DNA of 64,000 nt from Erythrobacter sp. JK5 (GCF_018205975.1 NZ_CP073577.1:2294001-2358000), one strand, 5' to 3'; positions 8,578-17,647 are shown, counted from the stretch's first letter. The notes: generated by a model not told the origin, from the sequence alone. Numbers and translations are program-made.

Positions 8578-10479
8578 ATGCCCGCACAAATCGTCCAGAC
8601 CAACGACACCCCATTCGAGACGATCGAGATCGATCCGGTCACGCTCGACATCATCGAAAACGCCCTGCGCAACGCCCGGATCGAAATGGACGCGACGCTG
8701 GTGCGCACCGCGATGTCGCCCGGCATCCGCGAACAGGGCGACGCCTTCCCGCTGATCGCCGATCCGGCGGGCAAGATGATCGTCGGCCAGTTCGGCAGCT
8801 TCATCGACGGGTTCCTGAAACAGTTCGACGGAACGATCGAAGATGGCGACATGATCTTCCTCTCCGATCCCTATTCCTGCGACGGCGCGGTGAGCCATTC
8901 GAACGACTGGCTGGTGCTGCTGCCGGTGTTCAAGGACGGCCGCCTGATCGCCTACACCGCGATGTTCGGGCACCAGTCCGATATCGGCGGCTCGGTCCCC
9001 GGATCGATGCCGATCGGTGCGTCGAGCATCTTCGAGGAAGGGGTGCGCATCCCGCCGGTGAAGATCTGGAAAAGGGGCGAATACAACGACGACCTGATGA
9101 AGCTCGTGATGCACCAGACGCGCAAGCCCGACTGGTGCCAGGCCGATCTCAACGCGCTGATCGCCAGCTGCCGCGTCGCTTCGCGCCGCGTGATCGAGAT
9201 GGCCGAGCGGTTCGGCGACGACGTCTACGTTTCGGCGACGCAGGAACTGCTCGCGCGCAACCACCGCGCAATGAAGGCGCTGCTGCTGCAGGCGGTGGGC
9301 GAAAACCCGGTCAGCTTCGAGGATTTCGTTTGCGACGACGGCAAGGGCTTCGGCCCGTACAAGATCAAGTGCTCGATGTGGCGCGAAGGCGAAACCGTGA
9401 TCCTCGATTTCGACGGCACCGACCCGCAGAGCGCCGCTTCGATCAATTTCTTCCTCAACGAGAACATGTTCAAGATGTTTTTCGGCATCTACATGATCAT
9501 GGTCTTCGACCCGCAGATCCTGTTCAACGACGGGTTCTACGACCTGATCGAAGTCCGCATTCCCGAAGGCTCGCTGCTCAAGCCGCAGTTCCCCGCCGCG
9601 CTGTCGGGCCGCACCCATGCGCTGGGCCGGATCTTCGACATCCTTGGCGGATTGCTGGGCCAGGGCACGCCCGAATTCCTCAACGCCGCCGGGTTCTCAT
9701 CGTCGCCGCACCTGTTCTATTCGGGCTGGGACAACCGGCCCGCCAAAGGGGGCGAATGGTTCCAGCTGTTCCAGATCGGCTTTGGCGGCATTCCCGGCAG
9801 GCCGCTGGGCGACGGGCCGGACGGGCATTCGCTATGGCCGGGCTTTACCAACGTGCCCAACGAGTTCCTCGAACGCTATTTCCCGCTCAGGATCGAGCGC
9901 TATTCGACCGAACCCGACAGCGGCGGCGCGGGGCTGCATCGCGGGGGCAACGGCATCCACATGACCTACCGCTTCCTCGCCGATGGGGAAATCGCGATCC
10001 ACGACGATCGCTGGTTCGTGCCGCCGTGGGGCGTCAATGGCGGGCATCCGGGCAAGCGCGCGAGGAAGGTGCTCGAACGCGCCGATGGTTCGACCAAGAT
10101 CGTCGGCAACAAGATCGAGGACGTTCCGGTCAAGGCGGGAGACCTGCTGCACTACATCACCTGGGGTGGCGGCGGCTGGGGCGATCCGCTGGAGCGCGAT
10201 CCCGAAACCGTCGCGCTCGAGATCCGGCAGGGCCTCGTCACACCCGAAGGCGCGCGCGATTACGGCGTGGTCGCCGATGCCGAGGGCACGGTGGACACCG
10301 CGGCCACCGACACACTGCGCGGCGAGATGAAGGCGAAACGCGGCGAGCTGCCGTTGTTCGACTATGGACCCGGAATCGAGGAACTGCGCGCACGCTGCGA
10401 GGAGGAGACCGGTCTGCCCGCTCCCAAGCAGCCCGAATGGAACGGCGACACGGTTCGGCTCGCCGAAGCGGCGGAGTAG
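8578..10479 (+). CDS. hyuB: Hydantoinase/oxoprolinase subunit B
   Basis: Protein of 633 residues in the HyuB family, the hydrolytic partner of HyuA. It shows the typical N-terminal start with IDPVTLDIIENALRNA, the segment GDMIFLSDPYSC, and the C-terminal glycine-rich GGAGLHRGGNGI and WGGGGWGDPLERDPE regions. It is about 100 residues longer than the shortest HyuB proteins but within range. It ends convergently with a secreted-protein gene, 5 bp away. Together with HyuA it forms the last step of the FCD-regulated operon. Confidence 0.9.
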   Translation: MPAQIVQTNDTPFETIEIDPVTLDIIENALRNARIEMDATLVRTAMSPGIREQGDAFPLIADPAGKMIVGQFGSFIDGFLKQFDGTIEDGDMIFLSDPYSCDGAVSHSNDWLVLLPVFKDGRLIAYTAMFGHQSDIGGSVPGSMPIGASSIFEEGVRIPPVKIWKRGEYNDDLMKLVMHQTRKPDWCQADLNALIASCRVASRRVIEMAERFGDDVYVSATQELLARNHRAMKALLLQAVGENPVSFEDFVCDDGKGFGPYKIKCSMWREGETVILDFDGTDPQSAASINFFLNENMFKMFFGIYMIMVFDPQILFNDGFYDLIEVRIPEGSLLKPQFPAALSGRTHALGRIFDILGGLLGQGTPEFLNAAGFSSSPHLFYSGWDNRPAKGGEWFQLFQIGFGGIPGRPLGDGPDGHSLWPGFTNVPNEFLERYFPLRIERYSTEPDSGGAGLHRGGNGIHMTYRFLADGEIAIHDDRWFVPPWGVNGGHPGKRARKVLERADGSTKIVGNKIEDVPVKAGDLLHYITWGGGGWGDPLERDPETVALEIRQGLVTPEGARDYGVVADAEGTVDTAATDTLRGEMKAKRGELPLFDYGPGIEELRARCEEETGLPAPKQPEWNGDTVRLAEAAE

Positions 10480-10484
10480 GAGAG

Positions 10485-11237
10485 CTACTCTACAGGCGGA
10501 GCAAAGATCGCCGGGTCGATCGGTTCGCCGACGCGGGTTTCGGTCCACCGCACTATGTTGCTGACGGTCCCGTCGTAAAGCAGGGTTACCGAGCGCGCCT
10601 GGACCCAGCCGTTGTCGAGCTTCACGAAGTCATCGTAGAGCCGCTCGTGCCAGCCGCGCGGGGACCGGAACGCCAGATAGCGGATGAAGCCGCTTTCCGC
10701 ATCGAATCCGAACAGAGTCGCCGATCCCTGCGGGTCGATCACCCGGACCAGATCGACCGCACGACCGCCGATCTCGCGCGGTGGCGCGCTTTCCAGCGTG
10801 AAGCCTTCGCCGAGCGCGGAGCGGATGATCCCGAAGCCGAAATTGCTCGCCCAGAACGCATCGGCCTCCGCCTTGGGCACGATTCCGCGCTCGTTCCACG
10901 TGGTCTCGCCATCGTATCCGACTTCGAAGAGGATCCGCTCGCCCGCCTTCGCTGTGATGCGCACCTTCCCTTCGGCCCCGTGGGCGGAATCGCGATCGGG
11001 GTTCATCACGCGCCACATGCGGTAGTCATCGGCGTGACTGCGCGGTGCGGTGCCATCGGGCGCAAAGAAGGTCGCTTCACCCGAAAGGGTCAGTGTGCCG
11101 GGCTCCAGCCAGACGTTGCCGCCATGCGCCGCGACACCCCGTTCGACGATGTCGCGCGGGGTCGGAGGTTCGTCCGCCGCAACCGGTCCGCCCAGCGCAA
11201 CCAGAATGCCAGTCACAAAGACCATCCAACGCCGCAT
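10485..11237 (-). CDS. Secreted protein of unknown function, LolA/LppX-like beta-sheet
   Basis: Exported protein of 250 residues. ATG 11237 opens a signal peptide (hydrophobic residues 5-18, cleavage probably after VAADE). The mature part is rich in alternating strands with LTLSGEATFF, YDGETTWNERG and IRYLAFRSPRG, resembling the half-barrel of LolA/LppX-type or outer-membrane lipoprotein-sorting proteins; this fold call is tentative. No catalytic motif is seen. It is divergent from the gene at 11301 with a TTGTCCGGACA operator between them, so it belongs to the large regulon. Confidence 0.65.
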   Translation of the reverse strand: MRRWMVFVTGILVALGGPVAADEPPTPRDIVERGVAAHGGNVWLEPGTLTLSGEATFFAPDGTAPRSHADDYRMWRVMNPDRDSAHGAEGKVRITAKAGERILFEVGYDGETTWNERGIVPKAEADAFWASNFGFGIIRSALGEGFTLESAPPREIGGRAVDLVRVIDPQGSATLFGFDAESGFIRYLAFRSPRGWHERLYDDFVKLDNGWVQARSVTLLYDGTVSNIVRWTETRVGEPIDPAIFAPPVE

Positions 11238-11250
11238 TGTGCCCTCCCGA

Positions 11251-11266
11251 ATTTGTCCGGACATCT
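11251..11266. promoter_or_regulatory. TTGTCCGGACAA-type operator, site 1
   Basis: ATTTGTCCGGACATCT matches the core TGTCCGGACA exactly; the right flank departs from the consensus. It lies between the divergent starts at 11237 (minus) and 11301 (plus), 14 bp from the minus-strand ATG, a repressor-like position. It is one of nine copies of this palindrome. Confidence 0.7.
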
Positions 11267-11300
11267 TTCCAACCATGAGGGCGTGGTCTACGCAAGTGCG

Positions 11301-11936
11301 ATGATCATTTCGCTCAGGTCCGTCGCGCTCGCCCTGCTCGCTTTCGCCGCACCCGCTATCGCGCAGGACAGCCTGCCGCCGGGCATCTGGACCAACACCG
11401 AAGACGTCTATTTCGCCGAAGAGGAAGGTCGCGAGCGTCATGCGTGGGTCGGATACGAGGTTGCCGAGGATGGCAGCTGGCGCGTCATCGACGCGTTCGG
11501 CCAACCGCAAGGCGAATTCTCGGACGCGCCGATCCCCAACCTCTCGCGGCGAGGGGAGGGTTCGGGCTGGCAGGTGTTCGACAGCGAATTGCGCAAGGCC
11601 GAGCGGTTCTCCTGCTGGATCTCGGTCCGCAAGTTTGCGGGCAAGCCCGATGGCAGCGACGACTGGTCTTTCGTGCACGGTCTCGACACCTTCGACCAGG
11701 GCGGGCGCGTGCGGGTGCCCGGCAAGGGCGAAGCCCCCGACGTCACGTTCCGCCTGCGCAATGTCACCTGGGCCAGGGGCAGCCGCAACCGCCCCTCGCT
11801 GGTGCTTTACGTTCACAAGCAGGATCCGGAGCGCGCCGAAAGCTACAGCTGGGCCTCGCCCGATGCCGCGCTGATCGGGATCAACCTGCGCTGGGTGCAG
11901 GGCAGTTGCAGCCGGATCGAGGAGGATGAGCAATGA
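11301..11936 (+). CDS. Secreted hypothetical protein
   Basis: Protein of 211 residues with a clear Sec signal peptide (residues 1-20, ending AIAQD). The mature part contains WTNTEDVYFAEEEGR, FSCWISVRKF and several aromatic-rich segments with two cysteines; no known family is recognised. The stop overlaps the ATG of the quinone reductase gene (ATGA). The signal peptide and operator-controlled promoter suggest a periplasmic role in substrate handling; the function is unknown. Confidence 0.65.
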   Translation: MIISLRSVALALLAFAAPAIAQDSLPPGIWTNTEDVYFAEEEGRERHAWVGYEVAEDGSWRVIDAFGQPQGEFSDAPIPNLSRRGEGSGWQVFDSELRKAERFSCWISVRKFAGKPDGSDDWSFVHGLDTFDQGGRVRVPGKGEAPDVTFRLRNVTWARGSRNRPSLVLYVHKQDPERAESYSWASPDAALIGINLRWVQGSCSRIEEDEQ

Positions 11937-12910
11937 CGCTGACACGCGCACAAATCGCGCAGCATGGCGGTCCCGAGGTGATCGATTGGGTCGAGGACGG
12001 CATTCCCGCTCCCGGCCCCGGCGAAGTGTTGATCGAGCATAGCGCGATCGGCCTCAACTTCATCGATACCTATCACCGCACCGGGCTCTATCCGGTCGAA
12101 CTGCCAAGCGGCCTCGGGCTCGAAGCGGCAGGAACCATCGCCGCGTTGGGTGAAGACGTCCACGACTACGCGGTGGGCGATCGCGTCGCTTACATGGGGC
12201 CGGGGCTCGGTGCCTATGCGACCCACCGGGTCATGCCCGCCTCGGCAATGTTCAGGCTTCCCGACGCCATCACGAACGAAATCGCCGCCGCCGCGATCCT
12301 CAAGGCCGCGACGGTCGAGGGACTCGTCGATCGCTGCGCCGACGTGCAGCCGGGCGACACCGTGCTGGTCCACGCCGCCGCCGGGGGCGTCGGGCTGATC
12401 ATGGTGCAATGGCTCAAGGCGATCGGCGCGCAGGTGATCGGAACCGTGTCGACCGAAGCCAAGGAGCAGCATGCACGCGAGGCGGGCTGCGATCATGTCA
12501 TCCGCTACACCGAGACAGAGATCGCGCCGCAAGTGCGCGAGATCACCGGCGGCGCCGGGGTGCCGGTGGTATTCGACGGGGTCGGCAAGGATACCTTCCT
12601 GGCGTCGCTCGACAGTCTCGCCCCGCGCGGGCTGCTGGTCAGCTACGGCAATGCCAGCGGACCGGTCGAGAATGTCAATCTCGGCATCCTCGCCCAGAAA
12701 GGCTCACTGTTCGTCACCCGCCCGACCCTGTTCCACTATTACGCGACTCCCGAGGAACGCGGCGCCGGGATGGCGCGCGTGTGGGACATGATCGGCAGCG
12801 GCAAGGTCCGAATAGAAATCGGCCAAACCTACGCCCTGACCGACGCCGCGCAGGCGCACCGCGATCTCGCGGCGCGCAAGACCACCGGTTCGACAATCCT
12901 GATCCCCTGA
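11933..12910 (+). CDS. NADPH:quinone oxidoreductase (zinc-free MDR family)
   Basis: Protein of 325 residues of the QOR branch of medium-chain dehydrogenases, reducing quinones or activated C=C bonds with NADPH. The GroES-like N-terminus shows GLNFIDTYHRTGLYP, which matches QOR proteins, and the Rossmann segment has HAAAGGVG (about residues 147-154). Structural and catalytic zinc ligands are absent, as expected in this branch. It is the second gene of the 11301-13996 operon (4 bp overlap). A role as enone or double-bond reductase in the pathway is plausible. A second MDR protein lies at 45427. Confidence 0.88.
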   Translation: MTLTRAQIAQHGGPEVIDWVEDGIPAPGPGEVLIEHSAIGLNFIDTYHRTGLYPVELPSGLGLEAAGTIAALGEDVHDYAVGDRVAYMGPGLGAYATHRVMPASAMFRLPDAITNEIAAAAILKAATVEGLVDRCADVQPGDTVLVHAAAGGVGLIMVQWLKAIGAQVIGTVSTEAKEQHAREAGCDHVIRYTETEIAPQVREITGGAGVPVVFDGVGKDTFLASLDSLAPRGLLVSYGNASGPVENVNLGILAQKGSLFVTRPTLFHYYATPEERGAGMARVWDMIGSGKVRIEIGQTYALTDAAQAHRDLAARKTTGSTILIP

Positions 12911-12920
12911 GGAGCCTGTC

Positions 12921-13415
12921 ATGCAAAGACTGCTGATCCCGCTCGCCGCACTGGCGCTGACCGCATGCACCACCATGGAAGCCCCGCTCGCTGCCACCCC
13001 GACCAACGAGCAATCGGCGGAAGGGCTGGTGGAGGCTGGCGAACGCTGGCGGGTACTCTACGAGGCCGGCGAGTGGGAGACGTTGCGCACGCTCTACACC
13101 GATGATGCGGTGCTGATGACGCAGGGCCAGCCGAAGATCGAAGGCGCCGACGCGATCCTCGCCTTCCTCCAGCGTCTGTCGCAATCGGGCGCCGAGGTGT
13201 CGTTCCGGTTCGAGCCGGAAGAGGCGCTGGTCGAGAACGGGCTGGGTTTCGTCACCGCCAGATATCGCATGGACATCGCCTTCGCCGGGCGCGACCCGGT
13301 CGTTGTCGCGGGGCGATCGCTGCTGGTCTACAAATGGCAGGACGGCATGTGGAAGCTGTGGCGCGACATCGACAACCTTGCGCCCGACGCGACGGCCGAA
13401 GACTTCGAGCAATGA
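12921..13415 (+). CDS. Lipoprotein with SnoaL/DUF4440-like domain
   Basis: Protein of 164 residues with a type II signal peptide: lipobox LTAC at residues 13-16, so Cys16 is the probable lipidated residue. The mature part is an NTF2-like domain (WRVLYEAGEWETLRTLYTDDAV, then a C-terminal YKWQDGMWKLWRDIDN). DUF4440-type domains bind small ligands or act as small isomerases. It is membrane-anchored, unlike the soluble SnoaL proteins at 1748-2589. Its stop overlaps the next ATG (ATGA at 13412). Confidence 0.78.
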   Translation: MQRLLIPLAALALTACTTMEAPLAATPTNEQSAEGLVEAGERWRVLYEAGEWETLRTLYTDDAVLMTQGQPKIEGADAILAFLQRLSQSGAEVSFRFEPEEALVENGLGFVTARYRMDIAFAGRDPVVVAGRSLLVYKWQDGMWKLWRDIDNLAPDATAEDFEQ

Positions 13416-13996
13416 CCCGGATCGCGCCGAAAGACCCGGCCGAAGCGCTGGGCGGAAAAGAGGCCGCCGAGTTTGCCCGCCGGATGATGGGCTATATCCC
13501 CAATTCGGTGCTGACGATGGCGCACTGGCCCGAATTGCTCGACGCGTTTCGCGGCCTCGTCAGCGTGATTTACGGCCAGAGCCGACTCGACAACGGGTTC
13601 AAACGGCTGATCGGCCACGCCGCGAGCCTTGCCGCCGGGTGCCGCTATTGCCAGGCGCATACCGGGCACGGCGCGATCGAGCAGGGGATCGACCCGGCCA
13701 AGCTGGAGGCGCTTTACGACTTCGAGAATTCGGAACTGATTTCGGATGCCGAACGCGCCGCGCTTTCGCTCGCCTTCGCCGCCGGTGCACAGCCCAATGC
13801 CGCCACCGATGCCCATTTCGAACGTCTTCGGGCACATTTCGACGAGCGCGAGCAGGTCGAGATCATGGCGGTGATCGCGATGTTCGGGTTTCTCAACCGC
13901 TGGAACGACACGCTCGCGACCAGCCTCGAAGCCGAACCGGGCGACTTCGCGGAATCGATTCTCAGTTCACGAGGTTGGGACCGCGGCGCGCACTAG
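13412..13996 (+). CDS. AhpD-like carboxymuconolactone decarboxylase-family protein
   Basis: Protein of 194 residues of the all-helical CMD/AhpD family. The redox motif CRYC (Cys77, Cys80) with His83 and His86 is present, as in alkylhydroperoxidase-type members that reduce peroxides through a Cys pair. The other possibility for the family, a decarboxylase, normally lacks the Cys pair. Last gene of the 11301-13996 operon; it may protect against peroxides made by the oxidases of the island. The start overlaps the preceding stop by 4 bp. Confidence 0.82.
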   Translation: MTRIAPKDPAEALGGKEAAEFARRMMGYIPNSVLTMAHWPELLDAFRGLVSVIYGQSRLDNGFKRLIGHAASLAAGCRYCQAHTGHGAIEQGIDPAKLEALYDFENSELISDAERAALSLAFAAGAQPNAATDAHFERLRAHFDEREQVEIMAVIAMFGFLNRWNDTLATSLEAEPGDFAESILSSRGWDRGAH

Positions 13997-14006
13997 CGCG
14001 GGCGCG

Positions 14007-14312
14007 CTATTTCTTCCACGCTGCGCCGTCGACCCAGTCGCCCGCCACGCCAAGGAATTCGCTGGTGCGGATCGATTGCCACACGCCCGCATCGAAATAG
14101 GGGTCGGCCTCGAACTTGGCGCGCGCTTCGGCTTCGTCGTCGGCCTTGATCACCAACAGCGAACCGATCGTCTCGTCGCCCCGCTTGAGCGGCCCGGCGA
14201 CCGCGTAATCGTCGATATGCGCCTCGATATGGGCGAGGTGCTCGGCCAGCAGGCGCTCGCGCATCCTCGGCGCGTGTTCCCCGTCCTGGCAATAGAAGCA
14301 ATAGAGCGGCAT
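14007..14312 (-). CDS. YCII-related protein
   Basis: Small ferredoxin-like alpha/beta barrel protein of 101 residues in the YCII/YciI family. LYCFYCQDGEHAPRMRERLLAEHLAHIEAH shows the family's N-terminal pattern (strand, then the conserved R and H), followed by DPYFDAGVW. Relatives include dehalogenase-like or dienelactone/chloromuconolactone dehalogenating proteins such as ClcF, so a small elimination or isomerisation step is possible. It is the last gene of the 22992-to-14007 minus operon, abutting the VOC gene (its T/ATG at 14312). Confidence 0.8.
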   Translation of the reverse strand: MPLYCFYCQDGEHAPRMRERLLAEHLAHIEAHIDDYAVAGPLKRGDETIGSLLVIKADDEAEARAKFEADPYFDAGVWQSIRTSEFLGVAGDWVDGAAWKK

Positions 14313-15211
14313 CAGCCGACCTCTACGCATTCGACCAGCTCGCCGCCAGCCCCGATTGTCGTGGCCGCGCGGCGGCCTTCGTAGAGCACGCCTCCGTGAA
14401 CCTGGGGTGGTGTCAGCCAATCCCCATCGCACGCGTCGAGATCGCGCACCGCCAGCGTGACCAGCGCGTTTCCCGGCGGCAGCATCCCCTCGTGGCGCGC
14501 ACGTGCGGATGCGTTCTCCGGATAATCGTCGACCTCGACGATCGGCATCCGGCCATGGCTGACCATCGTGATCGTCGTCTGCGTCTCGGGCGGCAGGCCG
14601 AACGCGTCGTTGATCATGCTGTAGGGCAGCGTGTAGTCGGCCCCGCGTACCAGCCCCAGCCGATCGCAATACCACGCGATGCTGTCTTCGCGGCTCGGGG
14701 TCGCCAGCACGACGATGAAGATCCGGTCGACCGGCGATCCGGCGCGCGGCAGATCGGTATCGGGCAGGTCGCCGAGCACCTGGTTGAGGTAGATCATCTC
14801 GCGCCCCGGCCCCAGCGCCTGCATCGGGATAAAGGCGGGCTCGATGTTCTCGAGCACCTTGGGCGGACCGACGATCTCGAACAGGTCGGGAGGCAGCGCC
14901 TCGGGCCAATGCCACACATCCGCGACCGTGGTCTCGAACGCGGCCCAGCCATAGGTGGTGGTCGGCTTAAAGTCGGAATGCGCTGGCTGCTCAACCAGCC
15001 GGAACCAGCACGGCGCGCCGCTTGTGGGCCGCAGCACCGCATAGGGCGAACCGGCATTGGCGGGGCAATCCCAGCTTGCGGCGAGATCATGCGCCAGCTC
15101 GCCCTGCTCGACCAGCTCGAGGCCGAGCACATCGCGATAGGCGGCGAGCCCCTGCGCGAGATCGGGCAAGGTAGAGAGCCCGCCCAAGATGGTTCCGTGG
15201 GGGATCGTCAT
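14312..15211 (-). CDS. VOC-superfamily (glyoxalase/dioxygenase fold) protein
   Basis: Cytoplasmic protein of 299 residues with two vicinal-oxygen-chelate modules: residues 8-130 (LGGLSTLPDLAQGLAAYRDVLGLELVEQG) and 160-295 (DRIFIVVLATPSREDSIAWYCDRLGL). The family includes extradiol dioxygenases, glyoxalases and epimerases; the His/His/Glu metal set is not obvious here, so a non-dioxygenase role is possible. Its stop end overlaps the YCII start by one base and its start overlaps the crotonase stop (ATGA). Two further VOC proteins at 37305 and 58815 carry export signals. Confidence 0.8.
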   Translation of the reverse strand: MTIPHGTILGGLSTLPDLAQGLAAYRDVLGLELVEQGELAHDLAASWDCPANAGSPYAVLRPTSGAPCWFRLVEQPAHSDFKPTTTYGWAAFETTVADVWHWPEALPPDLFEIVGPPKVLENIEPAFIPMQALGPGREMIYLNQVLGDLPDTDLPRAGSPVDRIFIVVLATPSREDSIAWYCDRLGLVRGADYTLPYSMINDAFGLPPETQTTITMVSHGRMPIVEVDDYPENASARARHEGMLPPGNALVTLAVRDLDACDGDWLTPPQVHGGVLYEGRRAATTIGAGGELVECVEVG

Positions 15212-15963
15212 TTGCCGAACTCCGGTTTGCGTTTTTCCACGAAGGCGCGGGTCCCTTCGAGGAAGTCCTTGCCCGTAAACGCCTCGGCAAAGATCCGCAG
15301 GGTCTCGGCGTCGTCCTCCGTCTGACCGTCGAGCACACGGCGCACGAAGCGCTTGGTCTCGCGGATCGAATGCGGACTGGCGGCGAGGATCGCGTCGACC
15401 AGTTCGGCAGGATGGTCGGCGACCATTTCGACCAGCCCGATCCGCTGCGCTTCGGCGGCCTCGATCAGGTTGCCGGTGTAGAGAATGCGCCTGGCCTGCC
15501 CCGGCCCGACGAGGTCGGTCAACAGCTTCACATCGTGCAGCGGGTAGACGAGGCCGAGCTTGGCCGGGGTGATCCCGAACCGCGCCGCCGGGGTCGCGAC
15601 CCGCAGGTCGCAGGCGAGCGCGATCCCGCAGCCTCCGCCGATGCAGTCACCCTCGATGAACGCCAGCGTCGGCAACGGATGGCGCGCAAGCTCGTATTGC
15701 ACGCGGTTGATTGCCGCCTGGTTCCTGGCGCGCCAATCCGCATCGTCCTTGTTGGCCAGCAATTCCTTGATATCCGCCCCGGCGCAGAACGGGCCGCTCA
15801 CCGCCGCACGCACCACCAGCAGACGCAGTTCGCTGTTGCGCGCCGCCTGGTCGAGCAGGCCCGGCAGCGCTTCCCACATCGCCATGTCGAAGGCGTTGCG
15901 CTTGTCGGCGCGGTCGATCAGCAGCTGCGCGATCCGGCCTTCGGTCTCGAGCCGCAGGTTCAT
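15208..15963 (-). CDS. Enoyl-CoA hydratase/isomerase (crotonase) family protein with altered active site
   Basis: Crotonase-fold protein of 251 residues. The oxyanion-hole segments are present: GPFCAGADIKEL (58-69) and IEGDCIGGGCGIALACDL (103-120). The two glutamates that add water in true hydratases are not: the GGGCE glutamate is Gly113 and the FGxPE glutamate is replaced in FGITPAKLG (129-137). It is therefore probably an isomerase, hydrolase, decarboxylase or C-C lyase acting on a CoA ester rather than a hydratase. ATG 15963 is used because it overlaps the deacetylase stop (ATGA). The operon contains a CoA ligase that could make its substrate. Confidence 0.82.
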   Translation of the reverse strand: MNLRLETEGRIAQLLIDRADKRNAFDMAMWEALPGLLDQAARNSELRLLVVRAAVSGPFCAGADIKELLANKDDADWRARNQAAINRVQYELARHPLPTLAFIEGDCIGGGCGIALACDLRVATPAARFGITPAKLGLVYPLHDVKLLTDLVGPGQARRILYTGNLIEAAEAQRIGLVEMVADHPAELVDAILAASPHSIRETKRFVRRVLDGQTEDDAETLRIFAEAFTGKDFLEGTRAFVEKRKPEFGK

Positions 15964-16846
15964 GCCGGGTGGGTCGCGATGAAGTGATCGGCGATCGCCT
16001 TGCGGGTCGTCACCCACACGCCCTTGTGCCGGCGGACGTGGCGGAAGAATTCCTCCAGCGCCCAGATCCGTCCGGGCCGACCGATGATCCGCAGATGCAG
16101 GCCGAGGCTCATCATCTTCGGGTTACCCTCCTCGCCCTCGCGATAGACCTGATCGAAGTTCGCCTTGGCATAATCGAGCCATTGATGCGGGGTGAGCGCC
16201 GGATCGGTCCACATCTTCATGTCGTTGTTGTCGAGCTGGTAGGGGACGATGCACATCGGCTTGTCTTTGGGGGCTTGCCGGGACCGGTACCCCGATCCCA
16301 GAACGGCACGTCGCCGCTGTAATCGTCCATGTGATAGGTGAAGCCCTCCTCAGACAGCAGCCGCCGGGTGTTGTCGGTGAGGAGGTAGCGGCTGAGCCAG
16401 CCGTAGGGTCGCACGCCGCAGGTCTTCTCGATACTGGTCACTGCCTTGCGGATAAAGTCGCGCTCCTCGTCCTCGTCCATCTTGAACTGGTGCACCCAGC
16501 GCCAGCCGTGGCTCACCGGCTCGTGGCCGAGGTCCACGATCGCCTCGGCGATTTCGGGATGGTTCTCGAGGCTCAACGCCGCGACGGTCCAGCTGGCCGT
16601 GATGTCGTATTGCCAGAGCAGCTTGACGATCCGCGGCGCGCCGGCCTTGATACCGTAGAGGTAGTTGGATTCGTTCGAGTAATTGCGCATCTTGGACTTC
16701 ACGAACACGCCCAACTCGTCGACCGGTTCCATCCCGCGATCGCCGCGCGCGATGGTCATCTCGCTGCCTTCCTCGACATTGACGACGACCGACAGAGCCA
16801 TTCTGGCGTTGTCGGGCCAGTCGATACGTTCCTCGGTAAGCGGCAT
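15960..16846 (-). pseudogene. PuuE-like polysaccharide-deacetylase-family protein, interrupted by a single-base frameshift
   Basis: The gene reads in one frame from ATG 16846 to the run of five G at 16269-16273 (plus strand), and in another frame from there to the stop at 15960. The first part has SHGWRW, EERDFIRKA and RPYGWLSRY as in PuuE allantoinase and cyclic-imide-hydrolase-like members; the second has PMCIVPYQLDNNDMKMW and LGLHLRIIGRPGR, which normally follow. Adding one base to the homopolymer restores 295 codons. Both ends keep overlaps with neighbours (TGATG with the SDR gene, ATGA with the crotonase gene). It is either a real recent frameshift or a sequencing error in a homopolymer. 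Intact, it would hydrolyse a cyclic amide or imide in the cytoplasm. Confidence 0.82.
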
Positions 16847-17646
16847 CAGTGCATTTCCTCCCCGCCCGAAATGTTGAGCGCCTCTCCGGTAACATAGAAG
16901 GCCTCGTCGCTCGCCAGCCACAGGCACGCCGCCGCCGTATCGGACGGCAGGCCCGGTCGGCCCATCGGGTTTTTCGCGCTCATGTTGGCGAGATATTCTT
17001 CCACCGTGCCGAAGCCGAGCAGCTTCGAGAAATACTCGTTCTGCTTGGCGCCCAGCCCGGTGGTGACATGATTGGGGCACACCGCGTTGACCGTGATCCC
17101 GTGCGCGCCCAGTTCCACCGCCGAGGCGCGGGTCAGCCCCACCATGCCGTGTTTCGAGGAAACATAGGCGGGCAGGTGCGGAAAGCCGGTCTTGGCGGCC
17201 TGCGAAGCGATGTTGATGATCCGTCCGCCCTTGCCCGCCTCAACCATCGCGCGCGCCGCCGCCTGCGTGCAGTAGAACGCGCCCGAAAGGTTGACCGCGA
17301 TCACCTGGTCCCATTCGTCGGCGGTGTCGACCTCGAGCAGCGGCTTCATCTTGAAGCCGATCCCGGCGTTGTTGACGAACACGTCGACGCCGCCGAAATG
17401 CTCCTTTGCCGCTGCGACGAGCGCCTGGCACTGATCGGCCCTCGACACATCGCAAGCAACCGTCGCAACCTTGGCACCGCGCCCACGCAAGTCTTCGGCG
17501 ACGGTGTCGGCTTCGGCATCGATCGTCAGGTCGGAAACGATGCAGTTTGCGCCTTCATCGGCGAATGCCCGCAAGATCCCTTGCCCGAGCCCCTTCTGCT
17601 TGCCCGATCCGGTTACAATGATGGTTTTGCCGGTGAATTTTCCCAC
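16846..17646 (-). CDS. Short-chain dehydrogenase/reductase
   Basis: NAD(P)-dependent SDR of 266 residues oxidising an alcohol or reducing a ketone. The nucleotide-binding motif TGSGKQKGLG is at 12-21, NNAG at 92-95, and the catalytic Ser148, Tyr161 and Lys165 (YVSSK) are all in place. Asp at the end of the second strand (IVSDL) favours NAD over NADP. The start is a GTG just after the HapK-like stop. Its stop overlaps the ATG of the deacetylase gene. The substrate is unknown. Confidence 0.88.
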   Translation of the reverse strand: MGKFTGKTIIVTGSGKQKGLGQGILRAFADEGANCIVSDLTIDAEADTVAEDLRGRGAKVATVACDVSRADQCQALVAAAKEHFGGVDVFVNNAGIGFKMKPLLEVDTADEWDQVIAVNLSGAFYCTQAAARAMVEAGKGGRIINIASQAAKTGFPHLPAYVSSKHGMVGLTRASAVELGAHGITVNAVCPNHVTTGLGAKQNEYFSKLLGFGTVEEYLANMSAKNPMGRPGLPSDTAAACLWLASDEAFYVTGEALNISGGEEMH

Positions 17647-17647
17647 C

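Noticed and set aside
8391..11936. 1181-residue open frame joining hydantoinase B and the secreted protein
   Set aside because: Most of it is an Arg-rich out-of-frame reading of hydantoinase genes; only the final 211 codons from 11301 form a real gene.
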